Assembly: GCA_000697335.1 (NCBI GenBank)
Contig: JNEM01013430.1
Location: 1-15,520 of the forward strand
Reading direction: 5' to 3'
Length of the DNA: 15,520 bases
Source of the DNA: Conidiobolus incongruus B7586
Taxonomy: Eukaryota; Entomophthoromycota; Entomophthoromycetes; Entomophthorales; Conidiobolaceae
Under the pieces are notes generated by a model. It searched no databases and was not told the DNA's origin. It saw only the letters and a program-made list of their open reading frames with translations. A program made the translations under genes and the position numbers. Shown piece after piece: positions 1 through 9,829 of the stretch (position 1 is its first letter; each line of letters begins with the position of its first letter).

Positions 1-1383
1 AATTTCATCTTAATCTTAAAAATACTAAAAAAAATAAAATTAAATCAAAATTGAGAGAAAAAAAAGTCTAATTTATTAAAAAATTTTATATCATTTATAT
101 TATTAACTTAGCTTTAATAATTTAAATTAATTTATTAGGTTAAAATTAAATAAATTATATTGAAATATATTTAAAAATATAAATAATTAATGTTTTAATA
201 TAAACTTGATTAATTTTATTAATAATCTTTATAATTAATAAAAATTTATTTTAATATCTTTAATAATTTCTTTAAATTATAATTACTCTGAGTTTTTATA
301 ATATTTAGTATTACTTTATTAGATATTTTTAGTTTTCTACCTATATATGGTTATTTTAAATTTAATAATCATTATTTTAAAAATATATAAATTATTTTTG
401 ATAATATCCAAGAATATTAATACCTTTATTATATAAATAATTAATAACTTTATATAACTCAAATAGTTTATATACTTGATTAAAATGAAATAACATAATA
501 ACTATTAAAAGATTATTATTAACTTTAATGGTAATATTATAGAAAATTATAAAATAAATAATAATATTAGATTCCATATTTAATTTATTTTAATTTCAAA
601 AATTTCAACTAGCTTTTAAATTTGGTTTTATATCAATTTTACTCAAATATAAATTTAATTAGGAAAACAATCAATATTATATTATTTCATGCAATTTGTA
701 TCAAATAAAGAATGGATATAATTTTTTCTCATTAATTAAATAATTAAAATAACTAAGATATACTTAAACCTACATAATATCTTTTGATAAAATTTTAATA
801 CATTTAATTTCAAAAGCATTTAATAAATTAGCAATAATGACTTCATAAAATTCAATGTTTACTAATAATTATAGTTAAAACAGCAACAATTTTAATTTTT
901 TAATAGCTATCTTTATTGAGATTCCATGCAATTGAACTTAAATTTAAACTTATCATTCCAATTATATATATAAGATAATCTTCCTTATTTGAATTTAAGG
1001 AAATTTTTGATTTTTATTGTAATGACCTTTTGGACAAATTGGTTCTTGTTATTTCCTCATAATTGATTCCATAGAACTATGATAACATATTATATTGTTT
1101 TATTCATTTCATCAATAATAATATTGTGTTGAATATAAATGCAACTCTTGTAAGGATAATTTATACCCTTCATAATTTGCTCATATCAAAAAAAAAATAA
1201 AATCAAAAGTTAAACTCTATTACATCATTAATGAATTATATATACTTTGATCTATTGTTGATTTTATTAGAATAATTATAAAAAGCATTTTTGAACCCCA
1301 ATTATTATCTGGGGGTTCTAAGAAATTATGACACAAGCAATAATATATTAAAATTTTACAAGTTGGAGAAATTTTAATAATGA
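1..1383. other. AT-rich, CpG-free gene-poor block
   Basis: I see no convincing gene here. A 61-codon minus-strand open frame at 392-577 is Ile/Asn/Tyr-rich, as expected from AT-rich noise. Reading every line, I found no CG dinucleotide before 1384, whereas CG appears repeatedly from there into the gene region. The composition resembles the transposon-filled right end of the window, so this may be decayed repeat DNA, but I recognise no transposase motif or terminal repeat. The one clear local structure is a G+C-rich inverted repeat near 1293-1318. Confidence 0.6.
1293..1318. repeat. Short G+C-rich perfect inverted repeat (hairpin)
   Basis: GAACCCC at 1293-1299 pairs perfectly with GGGGTTC at 1312-1318 around a 12-base AT-rich loop. 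Beyond one T/T mismatch a few more A/T pairs extend the stem. It stands out because the surrounding kilobase is almost all A/T. Its role is unknown: it could be a transcription-end or cruciform structure, or an end of a decayed element. It lies about 65 bp left of the first CpG. Confidence 0.55.
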
Positions 1384-1384
1384 C

Positions 1385-1496
1385 GATCAGTTCCTCGTTT
1401 TAAAACTACCACGTTAAATCCAAGAAATTTCAATGAGCTGGATTGGGGATATGTACAAACGGCTACATCATATTGTTCCAACTTTGTATATATATA
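1385..1496 (+). promoter_or_regulatory. Promoter of secreted paralogue 1
   Basis: Three elements stand in order: GATCAGTTCCTC at 1385-1396, TATTGTTCCAACTTTG at 1471-1486, and a TATA box (TATATATATA) at 1487-1496, about 89 bp before the ATG at 1576. The first two recur upstream of paralogue 2 with the same 86-bp start-to-start spacing although the sequence between them has diverged, which points to functional constraint. Calling them factor-binding sites is inference. Confidence 0.6.
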
Positions 1497-1575
1497 CATT
1501 CAAAGAATCAATGAGTATAATAGTACTAATAAATTAATTTTTCACTCATTGATCAACCGAATCTACTTAATCATA

Positions 1576-1935
1576 ATGGTATCATTCAAAATCATACTCT
1601 TTACCTTAGCAGTCGTGTACGCCGTACCTGCCGGAGAGACTCAAACCGCTGAACAAAGTCAACTTTCTGCAGAATCTCAGACTGCTGAAGTAGCTGCTGA
1701 GGCTGTTGAAAGTGCTGAGTCTGCCGAATCGGCTGAATCGGCCGAAGCCTTAGGAATATTAAGTTTAGGATCTACCAATCCTGCATTTGGATATAGATTC
1801 GGATATCCATACGGAAGCTATAACAGTTGGGGATATAATGGGCTAGGATACAACCCCCATAACTACTTGAATAACTACTACAGACGCCAATGGGGATTTA
1901 ATAACTTTGGACACTTTGGTGGAAACTACTACTAA
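1576..1935 (+). CDS. Small secreted precursor protein, paralogue 1 (possible kexin-processed peptide)
   Basis: This encodes 119 residues. The frame is open a little further upstream, but the first ATG is at 1576 and matches the start of paralogue 2. Residues 1-16 form a signal peptide with likely cleavage after VYA. Residues 17-58 are an acidic Ala/Glu/Ser/Gln region ending in four Ser-Ala-Glu units. Residues 60-102 are rich in Gly, Tyr and Asn. Residues 103-104 are Arg-Arg, the only dibasic pair, followed by the 15-residue tail QWGFNNFGHFGGNYY. No Cys, enzyme motif or known domain is visible. The order signal, acidic spacer, dibasic site and short conserved peptide resembles kexin-processed secreted peptide precursors of fungi. 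A Gly/Tyr-rich antimicrobial or wall protein is an alternative. An AATAAA polyadenylation signal lies at 1999-2004. That it is a secreted gene is likely; the function is unknown. Confidence 0.85.
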   Translation: MVSFKIILFTLAVVYAVPAGETQTAEQSQLSAESQTAEVAAEAVESAESAESAESAEALGILSLGSTNPAFGYRFGYPYGSYNSWGYNGLGYNPHNYLNNYYRRQWGFNNFGHFGGNYY

Positions 1936-2912
1936 TTCCGATTTGAATACTGGAACTTTCAAATAACCCGTTTTATATTAATCTCGATTTTGAAATAGAA
2001 TAAATATAATATCCATCAACGGAAAGAGTATATATGATTCATATACTTGAATTTTCTCAATCTATTTGGTTCCTTGTATTTTATGATCAAATCACTTATA
2101 AAATAACAATATTATATTCAAATTCAATCAAATTTTGATAATTCTATTGTGTCATTTTCTACAAAATGATCGATAAAATATACATTAATTGAAATCTATA
2201 TATTTATTTCAAAACTTGATATCTGTAAATTTCAAAATATTCAAATTGAATGAATTGAATGATTATTATCGAAAAATGTATTATTCAAATGATCAATTGA
2301 TATTTTATTTTTATATATTCTTCGCGTTTTATCGGAGTATATAACCTGGTTTTGCAAAATTATAATTATTTTATAACTACAAGTACTATGATTATAAAAC
2401 TTAATTTATTATAAATTTATTCAATATTTTTAACATAAATTCTTTAATTCATGCTTATAAACAAAAAAGTTCTAATTTGAGATTACATATTGCACATAAT
2501 ATTACGATTATTTTGGAAATATAATATCAAATTTTTTATTCAATGCATAGACCGTCATATCAATTTCGGAATTACTTGAATTGATAATAATACATATATA
2601 TCAATTTCAAAATATATAAAATATATATGCATTTTAAAATTTATTTTATTCCAAAATCAAACTTTCAATTTATCAATTTCAAATTCATTATTATATATAA
2701 ACTATTAAGATATTTATCCTCCACTTTACAATCATGAAAATAAACTATCAAATACAAAATGTATTGAAATTAACGTTTAGTACACCATATTTGGCTCTAT
2801 ATTAAATTTTCAAGCATTCATTGTTTACAATTTTATATTAAATAATTATGATTAGATGATTGAATAAATCGTTAGAGTGTTGAAAACATGTTGGAGAGAT
2901 TCGTATTGGGTT
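1936..2912. other. Intergenic region between secreted paralogues 1 and 2
   Basis: Apart from the AATAAA at 1999-2004, which probably ends the transcript of paralogue 1, I see no gene or RNA and no obvious transposon. The sequence is AT-rich but still contains CG dinucleotides, unlike the window ends. Many short palindromic AT runs occur, as expected at this composition. Confidence 0.5.
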
Positions 2913-3025
2913 GATCACTTCCTCCTCCTTATCCGAAGCATGTTCATTGTAAAAAATGGGATATGAGTCATATTAATGATATTCACTGTAATAATTTGTA
3001 TTGTTCTAACTGTGTGATATATAAA
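2913..3025 (+). promoter_or_regulatory. Promoter of secreted paralogue 2
   Basis: GATCACTTCCTC stands at 2913-2924, TATTGTTCTAACTGTG at 2999-3014 and the TATA box TATATAAA at 3018-3025, 57 bp before the ATG at 3075. The second element matches its counterpart before paralogue 1 at 14 of 16 bases. The distance between the two elements (86 bp, start to start) is the same in both promoters. Confidence 0.6.
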
Positions 3026-3074
3026 CTGAGTAGAACAGTTAATAAAAAAGTATCAATCAATTCAATCTATTAAA

Positions 3075-3443
3075 ATGGTCTCATTCAGAGTCATCTTACT
3101 TACCTTATCTGTGGTCTGTGCTATTCCCGCTGGAGAAACTCAAAGTGCTGAAGAAAATCAACTTGTCGCTGAATCCCAAAATGCCGAATTAAATGCTGAA
3201 GCTGTGGAAAGTGCCGAGTCTGCAGAATCAGCAGAATCAGCAGAAGCCTTAGGGGGGTTACTAGGTCTAGGATCTACCAATACTGGATATGGCAATAGCT
3301 TTGGATATCCACATGGAGGCTTCAAAGGTTGGGGACATAATAGATTAGGCTATTACCATAACCCTTATGGTCATTTCAATAATCATTACAGACGTCAATG
3401 GGGATTTAACATGTTTGGACCTTTCGGAGGCAATCTCTACTAG
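3075..3443 (+). CDS. Small secreted precursor protein, paralogue 2 (possible kexin-processed peptide)
   Basis: This encodes 122 residues in the same orientation as paralogue 1. A signal peptide spans residues 1-16 (MVSFRVILLTLSVVCA), then IPAGETQ as in the neighbour. An acidic Ala/Glu region follows to about residue 58 with the same four Ser-Ala-Glu units. Residues 60-105 are Gly/Tyr/His/Asn-rich. Arg-Arg at 106-107 is again the only dibasic pair, and the tail QWGFNMFGPFGGNLY matches paralogue 1 at 12 of 15 positions. Within the tail and the Ser-Ala-Glu repeats the two genes often differ at silent sites while the residues stay the same, suggesting purifying selection. An AATAAA signal is at 3509-3514. 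Likely a tandem duplicate; function unknown, with a released C-terminal peptide as the leading guess. Confidence 0.85.
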   Translation: MVSFRVILLTLSVVCAIPAGETQSAEENQLVAESQNAELNAEAVESAESAESAESAEALGGLLGLGSTNTGYGNSFGYPHGGFKGWGHNRLGYYHNPYGHFNNHYRRQWGFNMFGPFGGNLY

Positions 3444-3514
3444 ACTACATTAGCTATTAAGAGTTTACAATCGCTTGTTTTCATGATACTTTTTTTTCAA
3501 ATATTATAAATAAA

Positions 3515-4257
3515 ATATAAAATTTGTCAACTTAATGAATATATCCTAATAAAATCTTTGTTTTTCTCAGTTTTCATAAAATTGAAACGACCTGATTTTT
3601 ATCAGAGATTAGATAAAATTCAGACCTGTAATTTCTGTATTTAATATATTCTCTATCCAATTTTGAAAGTGCCTTATATTAATTGTAGTATATATATATA
3701 ATCATATGCAATTTTTTCCTTCATTGTAAAATCAATAATTCTAAACGAATATTACATTTGTTAAAACAAACAAATTGAATAATAATACAATCAACCTTAT
3801 TAGGATTTTATTGTTAATATATCTGATTGTTTTAATGAATATTTGTATGATATTGAAATAAGTATCTTCAATTTTTTACAATGTATCAATGTAAAATTTA
3901 AGGTGATTAAAATATAATGAACATTATATTGAAAAAAAATACTGTTTAAATGATTAAACTTGGATTAATAACTATTCGTTCTCAAATAATTTACTCTAAT
4001 TTAGGTGATTTGAACTTTGATGGTGAGGAAATATATTTTTAATGATTTATGTTAAACAACATATTATCTATAACTATCTTATTGTACCAAATAATCATAT
4101 ATAATTTGTATTTATAAAAGCATCAGATTTGATTTGCTCCAAAATTCTTTCCGTTTACAGCTTAAGAGCATTCAATGGAGATTTTTGTAATATATATGAT
4201 TAATTGATTGAGCCAATAGCAATAAAATTTAAAAATTATTGAGATTGATTTTATGAT
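3515..4257. other. Intergenic region between paralogue 2 and the broken paralogue 3
   Basis: No coding sequence, RNA gene or repeat array could be supported. The sequence is AT-rich and has occasional CG dinucleotides, so it belongs compositionally with the gene island. Confidence 0.45.
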
Positions 4258-4374
4258 GATCATTTCCAAACAATCATTCAAAAGCATGATAACAACCAAA
4301 AATTGGAATACAAGCTGAATTTCAGATATTTATATATAATATTCCCCAGCATAACGATTTGTAGGGTATATAAA
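4258..4374 (+). promoter_or_regulatory. Relic promoter of the broken third paralogue
   Basis: GATCATTTCC at 4258-4267 corresponds to the distal box of paralogues 1 and 2. A good TATA box, TATATAAA, lies at 4367-4374. The distance from box to TATA is 109 bp, against 102 and 105 bp in the other two. The proximal TATTGTTC box is not clearly present, so the promoter may be partly decayed. Confidence 0.45.
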
Positions 4375-4445
4375 GTCAATGAAGAAGATTATATTGTGGA
4401 ATTAAGTAACTCTATTTTGCTTGTTAATCAATATTTTTAATAAAT

Positions 4446-4650
4446 ATGATCTTGCTCAAAATCGTTTTATTTGCATCCACAATGGTGAATGCTATTCCCA
4501 TTGGAGAAACTCAGACAGCTAAACTAGTTACCAAAACTTTTGATAGTATCGATTGTGCAGAATAAGATGGAGAAATAGCCTTTGTGTATCAAATACTGAT
4601 AATATATTTGCTATCTGTTTGGACTCTTATCTGAATAGTTGGATTTTTTA
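4446..4650 (+). pseudogene. Broken third copy of the secreted-precursor family
   Basis: An ATG at 4446 opens a 39-residue frame ending with TAA at 4563-4565. Residues 1-16 form a signal peptide (MILLKIVLFASTMVNA), followed by IPIGETQTA, which matches the start of the mature part of paralogues 1 and 2. The frame then loses similarity and stops after a single Ala-Glu. Past the stop, one frame reads SNTDNIFAI and then YLNSW, which recalls the STNP...YNSWG region of paralogue 1, so the remnant seems to extend to about 4650 with the repeat region deleted and the frame changed. No Arg-Arg or conserved C-terminal peptide remains. A short secreted peptide could still be made from the 39-codon frame, but a pseudogene is the simpler reading. 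Confidence 0.7.
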
Positions 4651-5503
4651 AACTCGCAAAATTTAAACAAATTCCTATATTCATTGAATATTTTCCATTG
4701 AGAATGAAATAAAATAATTTTTGCATAAGAGGGAAAGACTATTAACCAAAATTGTGACCTTTAATAAATTTTATAAATGTTTATAATCATATCATCTGTT
4801 TTTTGAAATAATAAATATTATTCATTATCAGTGGATTTAATCTTTATATTCTATTAATACTAATAGAAAAAATTCACTTTGTTATTTTAATAACTCATTA
4901 AACAAATCCTCTACATATCAAATATAACTTGAAAGCTTTTTTAATATAATATATAAACTCATATTGTTTTAGTATGCATATCAATATTTAAGTTGACAGT
5001 ATGAAAATTACTTGAGAATATATCCAAAAATACCTATTTATAAAAATTTGAATTGAATCCTACTTAAAATGAATGATTTAAATTAATAAGGTTTAAACAA
5101 ATTCAATTTTTACTATTTATCTGAAATGATAATAATCAAATAAATCACATGATAAGATGGATATATTATTAAAAATATCAATTTTGAGATAAAAAAATAA
5201 TTGGCTATTTCTATAATTGAAATGGGAGTAATGTTAAATTGACAAAGGAAGATGTGATAGTTAATTATAGAAGATAAGATTCTTCACAAATATGTTTAGG
5301 ATTAAGTTAGTAAAGACTTTCATATTTGACTGGGAGGGATAAGCATTCAAAGAACTATGGTATTTAATATTGAAAAATGTAAAATCGCCCAATATCAAAT
5401 TTGGAATCACTTTTATTAACACTATTAATGATAATACATATATGATAATATAATAATTCTATTAAAATTATATAAAAAGTATTTTACTTAGATATGCACG
5501 AAA
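4651..5503. other. Intergenic region between the secreted family and the MATE gene
   Basis: No gene is supported. On the minus strand an AATAAA motif (TTTATT on the plus strand, 5412-5417) lies about 87 bp beyond the MATE stop codon and is a plausible polyadenylation signal. The rest is AT-rich with no repeat I could define. Confidence 0.45.
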
Positions 5504-7067
5504 TTATTCTTCATCTAAACGCTTGATAGCATTTTGAACTTGTTCATTCCAATCAGTCTTCAAGAAGAAATACACATAGAGAGAGCAAGTAAGGATTAAA
5601 CCAAGAACGAATCCAATCCAAACTCCGAATAATTTTAATGGTGTGCAAATTCCCAAGTAAAAACCGAAAGGTACAGCAATGACATAAAATCCTAATAATA
5701 AAACCCAAGCTCCAAGACTTTGACGCCCTGAACCCCTTAAAATACCACCGGAGACGGCAGAGAAAGAGTCGAATAGCTGATAAACAACTCCAATTGGCAT
5801 TAATCGAACGATTAAGTCAATTACTTCAGCATCGTTGGAGAAAGTATGAGCCCAGAAGCTGGCAAATCCTCCCATAACAATAGAGGTGAAAGAGGCAGTA
5901 CATACACCCAAAAAGTAACCGCAGTAAGAGGCAAGTTTGGCTCTGTTTGGGAATCGACTACCCAAGTGGTTACCAACTCGAATACTAGCTGAAATAGAGA
6001 CACCCAAGTGGAACATGAAACAAATATTGTCCAAAGAGACTAAAACACTATGGGCAGCTAATTGAGCAGTTCCAAAGGTCGATACAACAAGTGCCATGGA
6101 TCCAAAGGCCCACCACTCAATACTAGTCATCATCATACCTCCAACTCCCAATTTGATAATTGGCCACCAACCAGTCAAAGCTTTGGTAGAAAACCCTCCC
6201 CAAGCTTGCTTACCATCGATAAAAGCAATGTAAAGAATACAAATGAACATGGAGAGCCATGTGGCAATGACAAATGCAATGGGAGCACCAGCAAATCCAA
6301 TAGCAGTGGAAGGATTGATTACCAAATAATAATTAATTATCATACCAATAGGAGTAACAAGAACCATAATATAGGATGGAGCCTTGACAATGCCTTGAGC
6401 CTGAAGATATTTCTTCAGACATTCAAATACAATGGTGGGAGGCACACCAACTAAACGCCATTTAATGTAAACGTCAACAAGAGCAACTAGAGCAGGATCA
6501 GATCCAAAGTATAACAAAATTGACCCCATATTCCACCATAGCAAGCTCAAAGGAAGGAAAGTTAATGTACAAACAATAATCCCCCTTTGAAGGTAAAGAC
6601 CAACAACCTTTTTATCATCAGAGCCAGTGAAAGCTTGAGCACATAACGTATCAAGAGCAGTAGCCATACCGAAAATGAAGCACATACCGGTAAGAGAACA
6701 TAATGTATTTGTGAAAGCACCAGCACCCAATTCAAGAGGACCCTAATTAAGTTATTAAAACAAAGCAAATAATTCAAATATTATATTCACATACCAATTG
6801 ACCTAATGAATAATTCGTCCAAATGGGCAACAGGCTGGAAAAGAAGAAAGTGATCACATTAGGAATAGTTAGCCAAAAGATCACACTAAGTTCTTCCTTA
6901 AAGTCCTTTATCGTAAAACGAGAGCCAATATCTCCCGAATTCAATAAAGAAGGAATTAAAGGAGTGGATTCTGTAGACCTGTAAGGAGGTAATATAGTAT
7001 CAGTTGAAATATTAGATTTTAAAGAATCTTTAGATATGGATGAATAATTCGGCTCTGAATCTGACAT
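5504..7067 (-). CDS. MATE-family multidrug/toxin efflux transporter, intact, two exons
   Basis: Exon 1 is 7067-6795 (91 codons) and exon 2 is 6742-5504, joined in phase 0 to give 503 residues, normal for a eukaryotic MATE protein of about 12 membrane helices. MATE proteins export organic cations or toxins across the plasma or vacuolar membrane using an H+ or Na+ gradient; the substrate here cannot be told. Residues 1 to about 57 are a Ser/Thr/Pro-rich cytosolic tail, after which hydrophobic segments run almost to the end. Family features visible are LDTLCAQAF near 121-129, RVGNHLG at 346-352 and RGSGRQSLGAW at 427-437, which recall yeast ERC1-like and plant DTX-type sequences. The C-terminus is short and charged (LDEE). 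A TATA box at 7136-7143 lies 69 bp upstream. A diverged, broken paralogue lies about 2.2 kb upstream in the same orientation. Confidence 0.93.
6743..6794 (-). other. Intron 1 of the intact MATE gene (52 bp)
   Basis: Read on the minus strand, the donor is GTATGT and the acceptor TTAATTAG, with TTAATAAC as a possible branch region. Removing it joins the exons in frame at LGQL-GPLEL. The MATE pseudogene has an intron at exactly the same codon boundary (10551-10601), which confirms the call. Confidence 0.92.
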
Positions 7068-7143
7068 ATTAATTAGTCATTAATTAGTCATCAATTTATT
7101 CTATAGTATGTGCTTTGAAGCTGCCTGAGTCGGTGTATTTATA
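7068..7143 (-). promoter_or_regulatory. 5' untranslated leader and TATA box of the MATE gene
   Basis: Read on the minus strand, TATAAATA (plus 7136-7143) stands 69 bp before the ATG, a spacing like that of the secreted genes. The leader contains a near-perfect 11-bp tandem duplication of TAATTAGTCAT around 7070-7091. Transcript start is not known. Confidence 0.55.
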
Positions 7144-7309
7144 CTCCTCAGTAAACTACAAATTTTACTTCCCAACTTATTTTTTATGCCTTCCCTATTT
7201 GGATGTTATTGATCAAATCTACTTAATTTGGCTAAGTGAAATTCTTCAAGAATTTATTTTTATAAATGATGTTGAATCGAAATTACTGGATGGAAATCGA
7301 GTTTAATTC

Positions 7310-9279
7310 AACTTAAATGCGTTCTATTTTTGAAAATTGAGTTATCTTTTAGTTAAGGAGAACATTACATGAGTTTTAAATAAATAATACAGTATACAAG
7401 ACTTTACAATCTGTCAACCCCAATTAATATTACTAATCAACACAATATTACTTGTATAAAAAATTCAGAATAAATTAAAAAAACAGCATATTGATTTTCT
7501 TTATATGGATCGAATCAATATATTATCCAAATTTGATAGCTATTTTTAATCAAATTTATATATCCGAGAATGAGGATTGTAATTAACGATTAATAATTAT
7601 GAAATTAGAGTCATAATATCTATGACTAACTTTGACGGAGTATATCATCATATTCAATCCATCTGCCTGTATGTTCTATGATTCAATAATATATTATTGA
7701 CTAAAAATAATAATATAAATTATATTAAAATAATTTAAGACTAATTAGATAAAAAATAGTTTGATTTGATAAGAGTTTCATTTCTCAAATTTTTCTTTAG
7801 TTTTCAAATATTTTTATATTTTTTTAATTAATTTATGGGATAGATTTACATTGATAATTGAAAAATAATCTTAATTTACCAACTCTAGCATTTTTTATAT
7901 TATAATATTTAAAAAAATATTAAATTTTACAGAATAATGTTTCAGCAATAGATATAGAAATTTATAATATTTTTATTTTTGAACTTATATCTTTTTTCCA
8001 GTATTCAATCACCCATTATTAATCTACTTAAATTCTCACCAATAATAATTGCCCTTAAGAAACCACGTGTCTGTAATATATTACCAAGCTTGTTAAAAAA
8101 TGTTTGTGATATAATTTATATTAAAAATTTCCAAATTGTTGTTTGGACTTATATTATTTGGATTTTGATTGCTTTACATATTTGCTGTTTCAATGAATAA
8201 GATTAAACATTTTATAAATACTAAAATTAAAATATATTTGATTCAAATATCAACGAAGAAATCATTTAATATAGCGATTTAAAGAAAACATTAAAGTTGA
8301 TATTGATATGATTAGTCATAAATTGAATTTTAGAAAATTGTGATCTAAACTTCGTTGTCTGGCGATATATGTATCAAAATATTAATATTGGATAATATCT
8401 TATTCTTTTGAACAATTGAATACTAAAAAATTAAAATTAATTGAATTACCAAATTGGGACTAAATTTAATTCTTACAGGAGAATATAATAATATAATTAA
8501 AATTATATTATATATTTCGTTGATTGAACTATTTTAAGAAAAAACGATCTATATAATTGAATGGTATATTTATATAATTTCAATATTATAGCATTTTTTG
8601 AGGTAAAACTATCCTTAGATTTTGGATTAATATTATATGATGAATAATCTTCCAAGGAATACTAATGTCTTTTTGTAGAAATATTGGTATCATATTAATA
8701 AATTCAAACCAAATACTATTAAATTTGATCATTTAAATTATAATTTTGGTATAATAATTAGTATATATTAGTGCATTTTGATGGAAACAAAAATTTAAAA
8801 CAAATATAAAAACTTGAGAAATATTAAATCTTTGTATCAAAATAATATTAAATAAATAACATGTAATTGTATATATTAATTATACCATTTATATATTTAA
8901 ATAATATATTATAATGATATTGCATTTATATCAATTTGATTTTATACATGAACAAGTAAAAAGGGATTATATTGCTAATATCAATATACAAAATAATCTG
9001 AATAATAATCAAACTAAAGTTTATAGTAAGTTTAATGATAGATTTAATAAAAATCATAAAAATTATTCAATAATAACAATTATACAATTATATTAAAATA
9101 ATATTCAAATTAACTGATACAATTATAATAAGTATTAGAATATTTATAATTAGGTATTTGTAAATGACTAAAGGTGTTAAATAGTTAATATTTTCAAAAA
9201 TATTGATGTTTCTATTTAACATCATCTCCAAATAATATAAATCAATCTCATAATAATAATAATAATAATAATAATTTAA
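7310..9279. other. Long AT-rich intergenic region between the two MATE loci
   Basis: I see no supported gene. An open frame with no internal Met at 7979-8200 is discussed among the findings. A 60-codon frame at 8914-9096 is Asn/Ile-rich and looks like noise. CG dinucleotides occur (for example near 7510, 7565, 8250 and 8518), so this stretch is compositionally part of the gene island rather than of the transposon block. Confidence 0.5.
9251..9274. repeat. (TAA)8 microsatellite
   Basis: Eight perfect TAA units lie a few bases beyond the former stop codon of the MATE pseudogene. It is a simple repeat likely to vary in length between isolates. Confidence 0.9.
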
Positions 9280-9779
9280 TCATTGATTCAATCTTTCCAT
9301 CGTAATTTGAACTTGGCGCTTCTAATTAGTAGTCAAAAGTAAATACGAATACATTGAGCAGCACAAAATCAATCCAATAACAAAGCCAATCAAAATACCT
9401 AAAATTTGCAACCAAGTCTTAAAACCTAGGATCAGACCAAGAGGAATTGCTACGACATAAAATCCAATTAAAACAACGCGAGCTCCTAGACTCTGTCTAC
9501 CTTGACCTCTCAGAATACCTGCGGAAATAGCCGAAAATGCGTCGAGAATTTGGTAAACTGAGGCAAGAGGGTTTAATAATTTGATTATTTTAATGACTTC
9601 TGGACCTGATAAGAAAACATTAGGTTAGAAATCTGGAAATAATGATAATAATAAAATTAATTTCATTAAGGCTGTACAAACTCCTAATGAGTGGCAAATT
9701 AAAGACGCTAATTTAGCTCGACTTGGAAATTGACTTCCCAAATGGTTTCCAACTCTAATACTTGCGGATGTAGCTACAC

Positions 9780-9829
9780 CTATTCAACAATTAGGATATT
9801 TTTATATATAATTTAAAACATAAAGTTAC
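9780..9829 (-). other. Paralogue-specific intron 2 of the MATE pseudogene (50 bp)
   Basis: Read on the minus strand, the donor is GTAACT and the acceptor TTGAATAG, in phase 1 within a Gly codon. Removing it restores SRL-GVATSASIRVG in line with HLGVSISASIRVG of the intact gene. The intact gene has no intron at this position. Confidence 0.85.

Noticed and set aside
392-577. 61-codon minus-strand open frame starting with ATG
   Set aside because: Composition is what random AT-rich DNA encodes, and it sits in the CpG-free gene-poor block. The ELYKVINYLYNKGI stretch looked helix-turn-helix-like but gave no recognisable family.
1549-1575. Upstream extension of secreted paralogue 1 beginning at a TTG
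   Set aside because: No ATG is present in the extension; the ATG at 1576 aligns exactly with the start of paralogue 2 and leaves a proper signal peptide.
6062-6454. 130-codon open frame on the plus strand
   Set aside because: It is antisense to exon 2 of the MATE gene, has a Ser/Asn/Lys-rich composition without any domain, and is explained as a mirror of a long coding frame.
7088-7306. Open frame on the plus strand with a faint F-box-like LPYLDVIDQIYLIWL stretch
   Set aside because: It has no ATG, overlaps the TATA box and leader of the MATE gene, and the resemblance is too short to support. It could be a remnant but nothing else nearby fits.
8914-9096. 60-codon open frame starting with ATG
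   Set aside because: Asn/Ile/Lys-rich low-complexity translation in very AT-rich DNA with no promoter, homologue or signal peptide visible.
9251-9274. Repeat array considered as a CRISPR-like or satellite structure
   Set aside because: It is a plain trinucleotide microsatellite of eight units with no spacers. No CRISPR, tRNA or rRNA was seen anywhere in the window.
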